From positions 84,310 to 135,418 of the forward strand of contig NZ_QAJR01000001.1 of the NCBI RefSeq assembly GCF_003852545.1: 51,109 nucleotides of DNA, read 5' to 3'. Under the pieces are notes generated by a model. The model did not search any database and had not been told where the DNA came from. It saw nothing but the letters and a program-made list of their open reading frames with translations. Position 1 is the first letter of the stretch. Every line of letters starts with the position of its first letter. Made by a program: the position numbers and the translations under genes. The stretch comes from Acidovorax sp. FJL06. Lineage in GTDB: Bacteria > Pseudomonadota > Gammaproteobacteria > Burkholderiales > Burkholderiaceae_C. Of the stretch, positions 43,987 through 51,109 are shown one piece after another.

Positions 43987-45276
43987 CTAGCGGAACCTGT
44001 CGAGTGGAATACTCTCCGCCATCCGCACATAGCCCAGGTCATTCACATGCAGGCTGTCCGCATCCCGGTACGCAGCCAGGATGCGCGCCGGCTCGGCGGG
44101 GTCCCGCACAACGGCATCGAAATCAAAAACACCAGCGACTTCGGTGTTGGCGCGGATCCAGGCATTCACCGCCTGGCGCATCTCTTCTCCCTGGTCAGAG
44201 AAGTACACATGTCCCTTGAAAGGCGTCAACGTGGCCAGGTACACCTGAATTCCCGCAGCCTTCGCCGTGGCCACCGCACCCGACAGGCTGGCGATCAATC
44301 CAGCCGCTGTTGCCTTTTCGTCTGGGGTCCATGCCAGCTGAAAACCAATGTCGTTGATGCCCATCTGCACGATGGCATGCGTCACCCCCGACACCCCGAG
44401 CACATCACGCCGAAAGCGGTCCACCCCCTTCAAACCAAACCGGTCATGCAGCCAGCGGTTGCCCCCCAGCCCCGCATTGACCACCGACACTGGCACCCCT
44501 GCCCCCGCCTTGCGCAACCGCGCAGACAGCAGGTCGGGATAGCGTTGATCCGCCCCAAGGGTCGATCCATTGCCATCGGTCATCGAGTCGCCAAAGGCCA
44601 CCACCACACGGGCCGGCCCCGTCCGGTACACATCGATCGCACTCATCCAGTACCACGATGTGCGTAAATTCCCGGGAGCAGACGGCATGGACGCCGCGCT
44701 GCTCACATCACCAGCAGCCAGATACTGGACCGCGTTCGCGTACCGGTGCGCCGATGTGGAATCAGCGGCCTCCCGCACATACACGCTCACCGCCAGGTTG
44801 CCGCCATCCGGCACCCGGATCGCCACCTTGTCGCTCCAGACCTCGCCACCGACAGGAATCGACACTGACTCCCGCCCCTGGAACGTCACGGCCACATCTG
44901 TCGCCACATCCACCGTCCCAGCACCGGTACTCAGGGCCACACGGACGCGCGCCAGAGGCAAAGGAGCCCTGCCATACAGGTTACCGAACTTGATGCGGAC
45001 CTGCTCCCCTCCCAGCGACAGGTGCGCGGTCTGCCGCAGCGTCTGGTCCTGGAAGGTCGTGCTGGCGGGCGGTGGAATGTCGAGAAACCGCACATCCTCC
45101 TGCAGGTCGCTCAACACACCCAACCAGGTCCCAACAGGCTTCGCCTCTTCGGGCACAGCAGCACCGCCACCGGAGCCGCCCCCGCCGCAGCCGGCCAGTC
45201 CACCCGCAGCCAAGGCACCGAGCGTCGACAGAACAAAACGCCGATTGGTACGCATCCAGGTTTTCGCAGACTGCAT
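43987..45276 (-). CDS. SGNH/GDSL-family hydrolase lipoprotein
   Basis: A 429-residue exported protein. The signal has a twin-Arg-like TNRRFVLSTLGALAAGGLAGC with lipobox LAGC (residue Cys about 30), followed by a Gly-rich linker. After a beta-rich N-terminal domain comes the SGNH fold: block I VAFGDSMTDGNG (Ser nucleophile, about residue 225), block II NAGLGGNRW, block III MGINDIGF and block V DADSLHVND with the Asp-x-x-His pair. It probably deacylates a polysaccharide or lipid outside the cytoplasm. The substrate is unknown. Confidence 0.88.
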   Translation of the reverse strand: MQSAKTWMRTNRRFVLSTLGALAAGGLAGCGGGGSGGGAAVPEEAKPVGTWLGVLSDLQEDVRFLDIPPPASTTFQDQTLRQTAHLSLGGEQVRIKFGNLYGRAPLPLARVRVALSTGAGTVDVATDVAVTFQGRESVSIPVGGEVWSDKVAIRVPDGGNLAVSVYVREAADSTSAHRYANAVQYLAAGDVSSAASMPSAPGNLRTSWYWMSAIDVYRTGPARVVVAFGDSMTDGNGSTLGADQRYPDLLSARLRKAGAGVPVSVVNAGLGGNRWLHDRFGLKGVDRFRRDVLGVSGVTHAIVQMGINDIGFQLAWTPDEKATAAGLIASLSGAVATAKAAGIQVYLATLTPFKGHVYFSDQGEEMRQAVNAWIRANTEVAGVFDFDAVVRDPAEPARILAAYRDADSLHVNDLGYVRMAESIPLDRFR

Positions 45277-45405
45277 TGCAAGGGTTCCTCTTCTTTGTCA
45301 CCATGAACTGGTGCGCCCAAGTCTAGTGGGTGTCGCCAGGCCTACCATTCTCCCGGCCAACGTGCAGGATTCCTGCCGCCCGCCTGTGATTCAATCGCAG
45401 GCACC

Positions 45406-46017
45406 ATGCCCAACACCACCCCCTCCCTCCTCGTCTTTGCCGGCAGCACGCGCCAGCAGTCCTTCAACCGCAAACTGGCCCACGCCACCGCCGCCATTGC
45501 GCGCGACGCGGGCGCCAGCGTCACGCTGCTGGAACTGTCCCAGTTCGACATCCCGCTGTACAACGCCGACCTCGAAGCCCAGGGCACACCCGCCGACGTG
45601 ATCCGGCTCAAAGAGATTTTGTGGCAGCACCCCGCCTGGGTGATCTGCTCACCCGAGTACAACGGCAGCTACACCGCCCTGCTCAAGAACACCATCGACT
45701 GGGCCTCCAGCCCCGTCAAGGGCAACCCCGACTGGCAAGACGGCGGCAAGAGCTTTCGCGGCAAGGTGGTGGGCATGCTCAGCGCCTCGCCCGGTGCGCT
45801 GGGCGGCCTGCGCTCGCAAAGCCACTTGGCGCCGCTGCTCATCAACGCGGAATGCTGGCTGGCGCCCAAGGCGTTTGCGCTGGGCTCGGCGGGCAGCGCA
45901 TTCGACGGCAGCGGCGCCCTGGTGCAGCAGGCCCACCGCGACCGCGTGCGCGCCGTGGTGGACCAGGTGCTGTGGGCGTCCAGCCGCCTGCACGGCAGCC
46001 CTGCGGCGGACCAGTGA
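45406..46017 (+). CDS. NADPH-dependent FMN reductase
   Basis: A 203-residue flavodoxin-like reductase. The FMN phosphate loop [15 protein letters not shown] (residues about 11-25), then [21 protein letters not shown] (about 80-102) and [15 protein letters not shown] are typical of the FMN_red family (chromate/quinone/azo reductases). It reduces quinones or similar acceptors, or supplies reduced flavin. It follows a 129-base divergent promoter region shared with the SGNH hydrolase gene. Confidence 0.92.
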   Translation: MPNTTPSLLVFAGSTRQQSFNRKLAHATAAIARDAGASVTLLELSQFDIPLYNADLEAQGTPADVIRLKEILWQHPAWVICSPEYNGSYTALLKNTIDWASSPVKGNPDWQDGGKSFRGKVVGMLSASPGALGGLRSQSHLAPLLINAECWLAPKAFALGSAGSAFDGSGALVQQAHRDRVRAVVDQVLWASSRLHGSPAADQ

Positions 46018-46058
46018 GCGAAAGCACGGGATCAAAATCGACTCTTCCGCCCATCTGG

Positions 46059-46087
46059 CAAGCGGCAACAGCTACACAATCAATAGC
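46059..46087 (+). repeat. Short palindromic repeat family B, copy 5 (degenerate)
   Basis: CAAGCGGCAACAGCTA then CACAATCAATAGC resembles the right half of the copy at 15716-15744. It lies in the gap between the FMN reductase and the Cys-cluster protein gene. Confidence 0.4.
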
Positions 46088-46094
46088 AAACCCC

Positions 46095-46373
46095 ATGAAC
46101 TGCCGCCCCGGCTGCGGCGCCTGCTGCACCGCCCCCTCCATCAGCTCACCCATCCCGGGCATGCCGCAGGGCAAGCCGGCGGGGTTGCGCTGCATCCAGC
46201 TGGGGGACGACGCACGCTGCCGCATTTTTGGGCAGCCCGAGCGGCCGGCGGTGTGCGGGGGGTTGATGCCGTCGGTAGAGATGTGTGGCACCAGCGTCGA
46301 GCAGGCCCTGCTGTACCTGGGGCGGCTGGAGGCGCTGACACAGCCGGGGAACGCCGGACAAGCGGTGGGGTAA
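46095..46373 (+). CDS. YkgJ-family cysteine-cluster protein
   Basis: A 92-residue protein with eight Cys, including [10 protein letters not shown] at the start, then [14 protein letters not shown] and [14 protein letters not shown]. The arrangement matches YkgJ/UPF0153 proteins, which probably bind zinc or an Fe-S cluster. The ATG at 46095 is used. A GTG at 46014 that overlaps the previous stop (GTGA) is an alternative, but it would translate a dispersed repeat into the N-terminus. The function is unknown. Confidence 0.85.
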   Translation: MNCRPGCGACCTAPSISSPIPGMPQGKPAGLRCIQLGDDARCRIFGQPERPAVCGGLMPSVEMCGTSVEQALLYLGRLEALTQPGNAGQAVG

Positions 46374-46462
46374 GGGAACGGGTCTTCTGCTGCGCAGAGG
46401 CCGCCGCGGCCCATGCATCGGTGGCAGCCCCTCCCAAAAAGCCCCCAAGGGGCGCCAGGCGC

Positions 46463-46489
46463 TGTCACACCCTGGCGGCCTCGCACGTC
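46463..46489 (+). promoter_or_regulatory. ECF41-type promoter of the sigma factor gene
   Basis: TGTCACA, 16 bases, CGTC: exactly the known ECF41 promoter. It lies 60 bases upstream of the sigma factor start, so the gene should activate itself. Confidence 0.85.
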
Positions 46490-46548
46490 TTGTCTTGTCT
46501 GTACCACCGGGGCGTGCCCTGCCGCATGCCGCGCGCCCCCACGCCACC

Positions 46549-47448
46549 ATGACAAACACCCCAACCACCATCTTCATCACCCTGCGCCCACGCCTCTTCG
46601 GCATCGCCTACCGCATGCTGGGCGTGCGCGCCGATGCCGAGGATGTGCTGCAGGACGCCTGGCTGCGCTGGAGCCGCCAGGACCCCACCGCGCTGCAGTC
46701 GGCCGAGGCCTGGCTGGTGACGGTGGTCACGCGCCTGTCCATCGACCGGCTGCGCACCGCCAAGGCCGAACGCGAGGCCTATGTGGGTTGGTGGCTGCCC
46801 GAGCCGCTGGTGGAGCCCCACGACGCGCACACGCCCGAGTCGGCGGCCGCGCTGGCGGGGGAGTTGTCGGTGGCCTTTTTGTATGTGCTGGAGCGCCTGG
46901 GGCCCGAGGAGCGCGCGGCGTTTTTGCTGCGCCAGGTGTTCGACTACGACTACCCCGAGATCGCCGCCCAGCTGGGCAAGACCGAGGCCGCCTGCCGCCA
47001 GATGGTGCACCGCGCCAGCGAGCGCGTGCAGCAGGCGCGCACGCGCTTTGAGGTGCCGCAGGCCGTGCACCACCAGCTGCTGCAGCGCTTCATGCAGGCC
47101 GCCCACAGCGGCGACCGCAGCGCCATCGAGGCGCTGCTGGGCGAAGACGCGCAGCTGATCGGCGACGGCGGCGGCAAGGTGCCGTCCTTCCCCAAGCCGC
47201 TGGTGGGGCCGTTCCGCATCGCCAACCTGTACTGGGCGCTGTTCCGGCGCCTGGGCGCGCAGGTGGTCTACCGCATGGCGCTCATCAACGGCGAGCCAGG
47301 GCTGCTGCGCTATGTGGATGGCCGCATCGAGTCGGCCCAGGCGTTTGTGACGGACGGCGCGCGGATCGTGGCGATCTATGCGGTGCGCAACCCGGACAAG
47401 CTGGCGGGCATACCGACCACGCTGTACGGCGACACGCCCTCCTCCTGA
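46549..47448 (+). CDS. ECF41-family RNA polymerase sigma factor (SigJ type)
   Basis: A 299-residue extracytoplasmic-function sigma factor. Sigma region 2 (RLFGIAYRMLGVRADAEDVLQDAWLRW, residues about 15-42) and region 4 (LGPEERAAFLLRQVFDYDYPEIAAQLGKTEAACRQMVHRA) are followed by a SnoaL-like C-terminal extension of about 100 residues. All three ECF41 hallmarks are present: WLPEP at 82-86, DGGGK at 206-210 and NPDKL at 281-285. In this family the extension, not an anti-sigma factor, controls activity, and the target is a COE gene; here a carboxymuconolactone-decarboxylase-type gene follows. Confidence 0.95.
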   Translation: MTNTPTTIFITLRPRLFGIAYRMLGVRADAEDVLQDAWLRWSRQDPTALQSAEAWLVTVVTRLSIDRLRTAKAEREAYVGWWLPEPLVEPHDAHTPESAAALAGELSVAFLYVLERLGPEERAAFLLRQVFDYDYPEIAAQLGKTEAACRQMVHRASERVQQARTRFEVPQAVHHQLLQRFMQAAHSGDRSAIEALLGEDAQLIGDGGGKVPSFPKPLVGPFRIANLYWALFRRLGAQVVYRMALINGEPGLLRYVDGRIESAQAFVTDGARIVAIYAVRNPDKLAGIPTTLYGDTPSS

Positions 47449-47561
47449 ACTGGTGCTGCGCACCTTCGCGGCCTCCGTCCTCATGGCACCGTGGCCTCGC
47501 CCGGTGTCCCAGGCGGGGGAGGCGCCCGCTTCATGCATGGAGCACAAAAAGCGGGCCGGCC

Positions 47562-47588
47562 TGTCACAACCGGGGGCCATGGCGCGTC
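47562..47588 (+). promoter_or_regulatory. ECF41-type promoter of the CMD-family gene
   Basis: TGTCACA, 16 bases, CGTC, identical in both boxes and spacing to the promoter of the sigma factor gene. It lies 96 bases upstream of the start of the target gene. Confidence 0.85.
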
Positions 47589-47683
47589 TTGAAGGGCATG
47601 GAAGGCGGCAGCGGGCTCGCTGCGCCGTTCAGGCCAAGCCCTCCATACACCGTGGCAACCCATTCACTCACCGAGGATTTTTC

Positions 47684-48145
47684 ATGTCGCAACACACCGC
47701 CCGCCTCCCCTACCACCAGCTGTCGTCCAAGGCCTTCATGGGCCTGGTGGCCGTGTCCGAGACCGTCAAGAAAGGCCCGCTGGGCCTGCGCCTGGTCGAG
47801 CTGGTGTTTCTGCGCGTCTCGCAGATCAACGGCTGCGCCTACTGCATGGACATGCACTGGCATGTGCTGGTCAAGGACGGCATGGCACCGCGCCACCTGA
47901 ACGCCGTGGCCGGCTGGCGCGAGGCGCCCTTCTTCAACGATCGCGAACGCGCCGCGCTGCGCTGGGCCGAGATCATCACGGCCACGCCGCACAGCGACGC
48001 AAGCGACGAAGAATTCGCCCGGCTGCAGGCCGTGTTCAGCGATGCGGAAATCTCCGACCTGGGCTTTGCGATTGCCGTGATCAACGGCTGGAACCTGCTC
48101 AACGCAGGCATGTGCGCGCCGATTCCAGACACACCGGCTGCATAA
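47684..48145 (+). CDS. Carboxymuconolactone decarboxylase/AhpD-family protein
   Basis: A 153-residue helical protein of the AhpD-like/CMD family. The active-site motif CAYCMDMH (Cys-x2-Cys-x3-His, residues about 50-57) is preceded by the conserved Glu in LRLVELVFLRVSQINGC. Such proteins act as peroxidase or disulphide-reductase partners. It has its own ECF41 promoter, so it is the target of the adjacent sigma factor. The pair probably answers a membrane or oxidative stress, but the inducing signal is not known. Confidence 0.93.
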   Translation: MSQHTARLPYHQLSSKAFMGLVAVSETVKKGPLGLRLVELVFLRVSQINGCAYCMDMHWHVLVKDGMAPRHLNAVAGWREAPFFNDRERAALRWAEIITATPHSDASDEEFARLQAVFSDAEISDLGFAIAVINGWNLLNAGMCAPIPDTPAA

Positions 48146-48162
48146 TTTCAAGCAAAACAGGC

Positions 48163-48208
48163 CGTTACCGCGCAACTGCCTTGCCTCAATAGCTACTATT
48201 TTTATAGC
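48163..48208 (+). repeat. Short palindromic repeat family B, copy 6
   Basis: It ends in CTCAATAGCTACTATT followed by TTTATAGC; the right half matches the hairpin GCTATT-N5-AATAGC of copy 2. The left half is diverged. It lies between the CMD-family gene and the aldolase gene. Confidence 0.5.
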
Positions 48209-48315
48209 ACACCCATCCCAGACCACACCTCGCCTGTGTAGCCTGGCTGACAGTCACCCGCGCGCTGGCGGCCTACAGTGGTGCCTCCCACACCCACTAC
48301 AACGGAGACACCCCC

Positions 48316-49089
48316 ATGCTCACCATCCCCTCGCTGCAAGACAGCGTCAGCCCCGAAGAATGGCAGCTGCGCTGCGACTTGGCCGCCTGCTACCGGCTCG
48401 TGGCGCTGTATGGCTGGAGCGACCTGGTCTTCACCCACATCAGTGCCAAGCTGCCCGAATCGGTGGCGGGCGCGGGCGTGCACCAGTTCCTCATCAACCC
48501 CTATGGCCTGATGTTCGAGGAGATCACGGCTTCGAGCCTGATCAAGGTGGACATGCAGTGCAACAAGCTGCACGACTCGCCCTTCCCGGTGAACCCGGCG
48601 GGCTTTGTGATCCACAGCGCCGTGCACGAGGCCCGGCCCGAAGCGGGCTGCGTGCTGCACACCCACACCCGCGCGGGCGTGGCAGTGAGCGCGCAAAAGG
48701 GCGGCGTGCTGCCCATCAGCCAGCAAAGCACCTTTGTGCTGGGATCGCTGGCGTACCACGTGTACGAGGGCGTGGCCTTCCGCGACGAAGAAAAGCCGCG
48801 CCTGCAGGCCGACCTGGGCGAGGCCAACTTCCTCATGCTGCGCAACCACGGGCTGCTCACCGTGGGCAAGACGATTGCCGACGCGTTCCTGTCGATGTAC
48901 ACGTTCGAGAACACCTGCCGCATCCAGATCGACGCCCAGGCCGGTGGCGCGCTGACCGAGGTGAATCCGCAGATCGTGAGCGGCGTGGCCCAGGCCATGC
49001 GCGTGCAGACAGGCGGCCTGGGCGGTGCGTTTGCCTGGCCTGCGCTGCTGCGCAAGGTGCAGCGCGAGGCGCCAGGCTACAACACCTGA
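48316..49089 (+). CDS. Class II aldolase/adducin-family protein
   Basis: A 257-residue zinc-dependent aldolase-like protein. The family landmarks are DLVFTHISAKLP (residues about 36-47), PYGLMFEEITASSLIKVD, the zinc-binding HTHTRAG (about 116-122) and LRNHGLLTVG (about 176-185). Members cleave or epimerise sugar phosphates, or decarboxylate a sugar acid; many in betaproteobacteria have no known substrate. It is convergent with an MFS gene. No sugar pathway genes adjoin it. Confidence 0.92.
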   Translation: MLTIPSLQDSVSPEEWQLRCDLAACYRLVALYGWSDLVFTHISAKLPESVAGAGVHQFLINPYGLMFEEITASSLIKVDMQCNKLHDSPFPVNPAGFVIHSAVHEARPEAGCVLHTHTRAGVAVSAQKGGVLPISQQSTFVLGSLAYHVYEGVAFRDEEKPRLQADLGEANFLMLRNHGLLTVGKTIADAFLSMYTFENTCRIQIDAQAGGALTEVNPQIVSGVAQAMRVQTGGLGGAFAWPALLRKVQREAPGYNT

Positions 49090-49098
49090 AAAGCTGAA

Positions 49099-50334
49099 CT
49101 ACAGCGGCTTTTGCCGCCACGCCACCAGCGCCCCCAGCCACAGCGCGCAGGCTGAAAACACCAGGCCGCGCGCCAGGCCACCGGGGCCGTCGGCGATCCA
49201 GCCCACCACCGTGGGCCCCACGATCTGCCCGGCTGCAAACACGATGGTGAACGCGCTGATGCCGCCGGCCCACAGCGCCTGCGGCAGGTTGTGCCGCACC
49301 AGGGCCGTGGTCGATGCCACCACCGACAAGAACACCCCGCCAAACAGCAGCCCCGAGGCCAGCACCACCGGCCAGGCGCCCGTGAGCGCGGGCAACACCG
49401 TGGCCAGGCCCAGCAGCGCATTCAGCCGCGCCAGCGCCCCGCCGCCTTTGCTGCGGTCCAGCAGCCCCGCCCAGATGCGCGACGACAGCACCACGGCCAG
49501 CCCCAGCAGCGCATAAAAGCCCGTGACCGCGGCGCCGCTGGCGCCCTGCTCGCGCAGCAGCGCCACCACAAAGGTCATGTAGCCGATGTAACCCACACCA
49601 AACAGCCCATAGCCCAGCAGCGCCGGGGCCAATGCCCGCCAGCGCAGCTTGGCAGGCGACGGCGTGATGTTGAACGCCGTGGGGCTGGCCGGCGGTGGCA
49701 CCAGCACCTGCAGCGCCTGGGCGGGCCACCACAGCACCGCCGTGGCCGCCGCGCAGGCCAGCGCCAGCGCCCACCAGGCCCACGCCCAGGCATGCGGCGC
49801 CGGGGCGGCGGCGGCCAGCACGGCCGGCACCAGCAGCGCCGACAGGCTGATGCCCCAACCCGTCCCCCCGTAGTACAGCCCCAGCAGCAGGCCGCTGCGC
49901 CCAGGTTCGTGCGCGCCCAGCCGTGCAGCCAGCAGCCCTCCGGCGATGAACACCAGCGCACTGGCCACCCCGGCCAGCAAGCGCTGGAGCAGCAGCCACG
50001 GCGCAGCGGTAAAGAAGCCGCTGAGCCCCATGAACACCGAGGCCAGCACCGCCCCCGCCAGCAACACCCGGCCCGGCGCTGCGCGCCGCAGCAGCAGCGG
50101 CGTGGCCAGCGCGCCCAGCAGGTAGCCCAGCGCATTGGCGGTGTTCATGCCCCCGGCCAGGGTGTACGACCAGCCCAGGTCCGCGCGCATCGGCGGCAAC
50201 AGCAAGGCATAGGAAAACCGGGTGATGCCCAGCGAAATCGCCGCCCCCATGGACAGCGCCACGGCCAACCACAGGGTGGAGATGGGTGCGGAAGCGGCGG
50301 CGGAAACGTCAACAGGGGCGGGGCGTGTGGGCAT
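49099..50334 (-). CDS. YbfB/YjiJ-family MFS transporter
   Basis: A 411-residue inner-membrane carrier with twelve hydrophobic segments. The opening helix ALSMGAAISLGITRFSYALLLPPMRADLGW, followed by the AGGMNTANALGYLLGAL helix, is the signature of the YbfB/YjiJ (MFS_1-like) group. The second half begins near residue 225 (LRWRALAPALLGYGLFGVGYIGYM). The substrate is unknown. It is convergent with the aldolase gene, only 9 bases away. Confidence 0.9.
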   Translation of the reverse strand: MPTRPAPVDVSAAASAPISTLWLAVALSMGAAISLGITRFSYALLLPPMRADLGWSYTLAGGMNTANALGYLLGALATPLLLRRAAPGRVLLAGAVLASVFMGLSGFFTAAPWLLLQRLLAGVASALVFIAGGLLAARLGAHEPGRSGLLLGLYYGGTGWGISLSALLVPAVLAAAAPAPHAWAWAWWALALACAAATAVLWWPAQALQVLVPPPASPTAFNITPSPAKLRWRALAPALLGYGLFGVGYIGYMTFVVALLREQGASGAAVTGFYALLGLAVVLSSRIWAGLLDRSKGGGALARLNALLGLATVLPALTGAWPVVLASGLLFGGVFLSVVASTTALVRHNLPQALWAGGISAFTIVFAAGQIVGPTVVGWIADGPGGLARGLVFSACALWLGALVAWRQKPL

Positions 50335-50660
50335 GGCTTTTTGATTCTGCCGCAGCGTGGCAGATCGTGCCCGGGCCTGCGCACCAGCACTGCTCACAGG
50401 GGTGCACGTTCGATCCTGAGGAAAGAAAAAACCGTTCGGGCTGAGCCTGCCTGCGCCTCGCGCGGCGCTGCGACAAGCTCAGCGTGAACGGATGGATGGA
50501 TGGATATTTTGGAATGCACGTCGACACCCGCCTCCCGCGCGGTTATCACAAAAGCAGAAGCCTTGTTGACGCATGTGCGCTGCAGGTTTTGCGCTGCAGC
50601 ATTACGCTTGCGCCCGTTCCATCGATGGTCTGCAACCCTTTTTTCCGAAAGCCCTGACCC
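50335..50660. other. Intergenic region between divergent MFS and OYE genes
   Basis: 326 bases without a supported gene. It holds an inverted repeat (50432-50491), four tandem GGAT units (50490-50505), and a directly repeated GCGCTGCAG at about 50577-50598. TTGACG at 50566 could be a -35 box for the OYE gene, but no matching -10 is seen. Confidence 0.5.
50432..50491. repeat. REP-like inverted repeat
   Basis: CCGTTCGGGCTGAGC (50432-50446) and GCTCAGCGTGAACGG (50477-50491) pair at 13 of 15 positions. The left arm plus three bases recurs exactly at 4357 in the hairpin inside the ABC transporter operon, so the two belong to one repeat family. Confidence 0.6.
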
Positions 50661-51109
50661 ATGCCTTTTCTGTCCGAACCCGTCCAAGCCGGCGACCTGC
50701 AACTGGCCAACCGCGTCGCCATGGCGCCGCTCACGCGCAACCGCTCGCCCAAGGCCATCCCCACCGACCTGGTCGCTACCTACTACACCCAGCGCGCCAG
50801 CGCGGGCCTGATCATTTCCGAAGCCACGGCCATCAGCCACCAGGGCCAGGGCTATGCCGACGTGCCCGGCCTGTATGCGCCCGAACAGATCGCGGGCTGG
50901 AAGAAGGTGACCTCGTCCGTCCACGCCGCAGGCGGCAAGATCGTGGTGCAGCTGTGGCATGTGGGCCGCGTCTCGCACACCGACCTGCAGCCCGGCAACG
51001 CCGCGCCCGTGGCGCCCTCGGCCCTCCAGGCCAAGACCAAGACCGTGCTCCTCCAGGATGGCGTGCCCACCTTCACCGAGACCTCCATGCCCCGCGCGCT
51101 GGAGCTGGC
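50661..51109 (+). CDS. Old Yellow Enzyme-family alkene reductase (partial, 3' end outside window)
   Basis: The first 149 codons of an NADH:flavin oxidoreductase of the OYE/NemA family, cut by the window end. The N-terminal barrel strand [17 protein letters not shown] (about residues 13-29), then [20 protein letters not shown] (FMN-binding region), and [19 protein letters not shown] with the His of the substrate pocket are seen. Such enzymes reduce activated C=C bonds with NAD(P)H, often in defence against electrophiles. The ATG at 50661 fits the family start. Confidence 0.93.
   Translation, partial: MPFLSEPVQAGDLQLANRVAMAPLTRNRSPKAIPTDLVATYYTQRASAGLIISEATAISHQGQGYADVPGLYAPEQIAGWKKVTSSVHAAGGKIVVQLWHVGRVSHTDLQPGNAAPVAPSALQAKTKTVLLQDGVPTFTETSMPRALEL

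Noticed and set aside
46014-46094. GTG start of the Cys-cluster protein overlapping the FMN reductase stop
   Set aside because: It would translate a dispersed repeat into a non-conserved N-terminus; the ATG at 46095 directly precedes the Cys motif.
48750-48770. A CACGTG-centred palindrome in the aldolase gene as another parS site
   Set aside because: Only the central hexamer fits; the TTT and AAA flanks needed for ParB binding are absent.
50490-50505. Tandem GGAT units as a possible CRISPR or phase-variable tract
   Set aside because: There are only four 4-base units and no spacers; it is intergenic, so frame switching is not at issue.

Overview
This window is a GC-rich piece of a betaproteobacterial chromosome, most likely from the family Comamonadaceae (Acidovorax or a close relative). 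The call rests on a monomeric isocitrate dehydrogenase, the mnmG-rsmG-parA-parB neighbourhood, the style of the short intergenic repeats, and many tightly packed genes with 4-base ATGA overlaps. It is a family-level inference from sequence style. No tRNA, rRNA, CRISPR array or insertion sequence was seen.

Layout. 1-2100: a structured inverted repeat, a PaaI-type thioesterase, an ATP:cob(I)alamin adenosyltransferase and an EF-hand protein. 2145-6014 (minus): a complete polar amino acid ABC importer with its own GntR-family regulator. 6263-11305: DUF4397 lipoprotein, FAD-linked D-lactate dehydrogenase-like enzyme, metallophosphoesterase, a two-gene monooxygenase/NIPSNAP pair, and an ArsR regulator with ynfA. 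11448-20365: peptide-binding protein, icd, lipoprotein esterase with a divergent LysR regulator, and a secreted gamma-glutamyltransferase. 20366-23811: a deleted Lrp/AsnC gene, a DUF1993 gene, and an MFS exporter divergent from an AraC regulator.

23893-27823 (minus) is the most unusual part. Sampled lines are about 53-60% G+C, against about 75% in a sampled line of the adjacent MFS gene. It encodes a WYL-domain regulator, an 846-residue protein that joins a Cas4-like Fe-S nuclease, a DUF2779 DEDD-type exonuclease domain and a second PD-(D/E)XK-like domain, and a small protein of unknown function. It looks like an undescribed, possibly anti-phage, accessory cassette. The large ORF also carries a strong internal ribosome binding site and ATG that could give a separate C-terminal nuclease.

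28032-37144: a secreted protein with two tandem PilN-like domains, then an outer-membrane lipoprotein/LpoB cluster (COG3014-type protein, YcfL, LpoB, a CsgG-like protein, a lipoprotein hydrolase), a membrane-anchored methyltransferase and a secreted Gly-rich protein. 37365-43746 (minus): the chromosome segregation and tRNA/rRNA modification block mnmG-rsmG-lysE-parA-hydrolase-small membrane protein-cupin-parB, with four parS-like sites in and just upstream of it, so the chromosomal origin should be near. 43987-51109: SGNH hydrolase, FMN reductase, Cys-cluster protein, an ECF41-type sigma factor with its carboxymuconolactone-decarboxylase partner (each behind a perfect ECF41 promoter), a class II aldolase, an MFS transporter and the start of an Old Yellow Enzyme.

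Two dispersed repeat families recur. A ~130 bp element sits directly behind four stop codons, always in the orientation of the gene. A ~45 bp double-hairpin element occurs at six places and at two of them supplies the stop codon of a gene.
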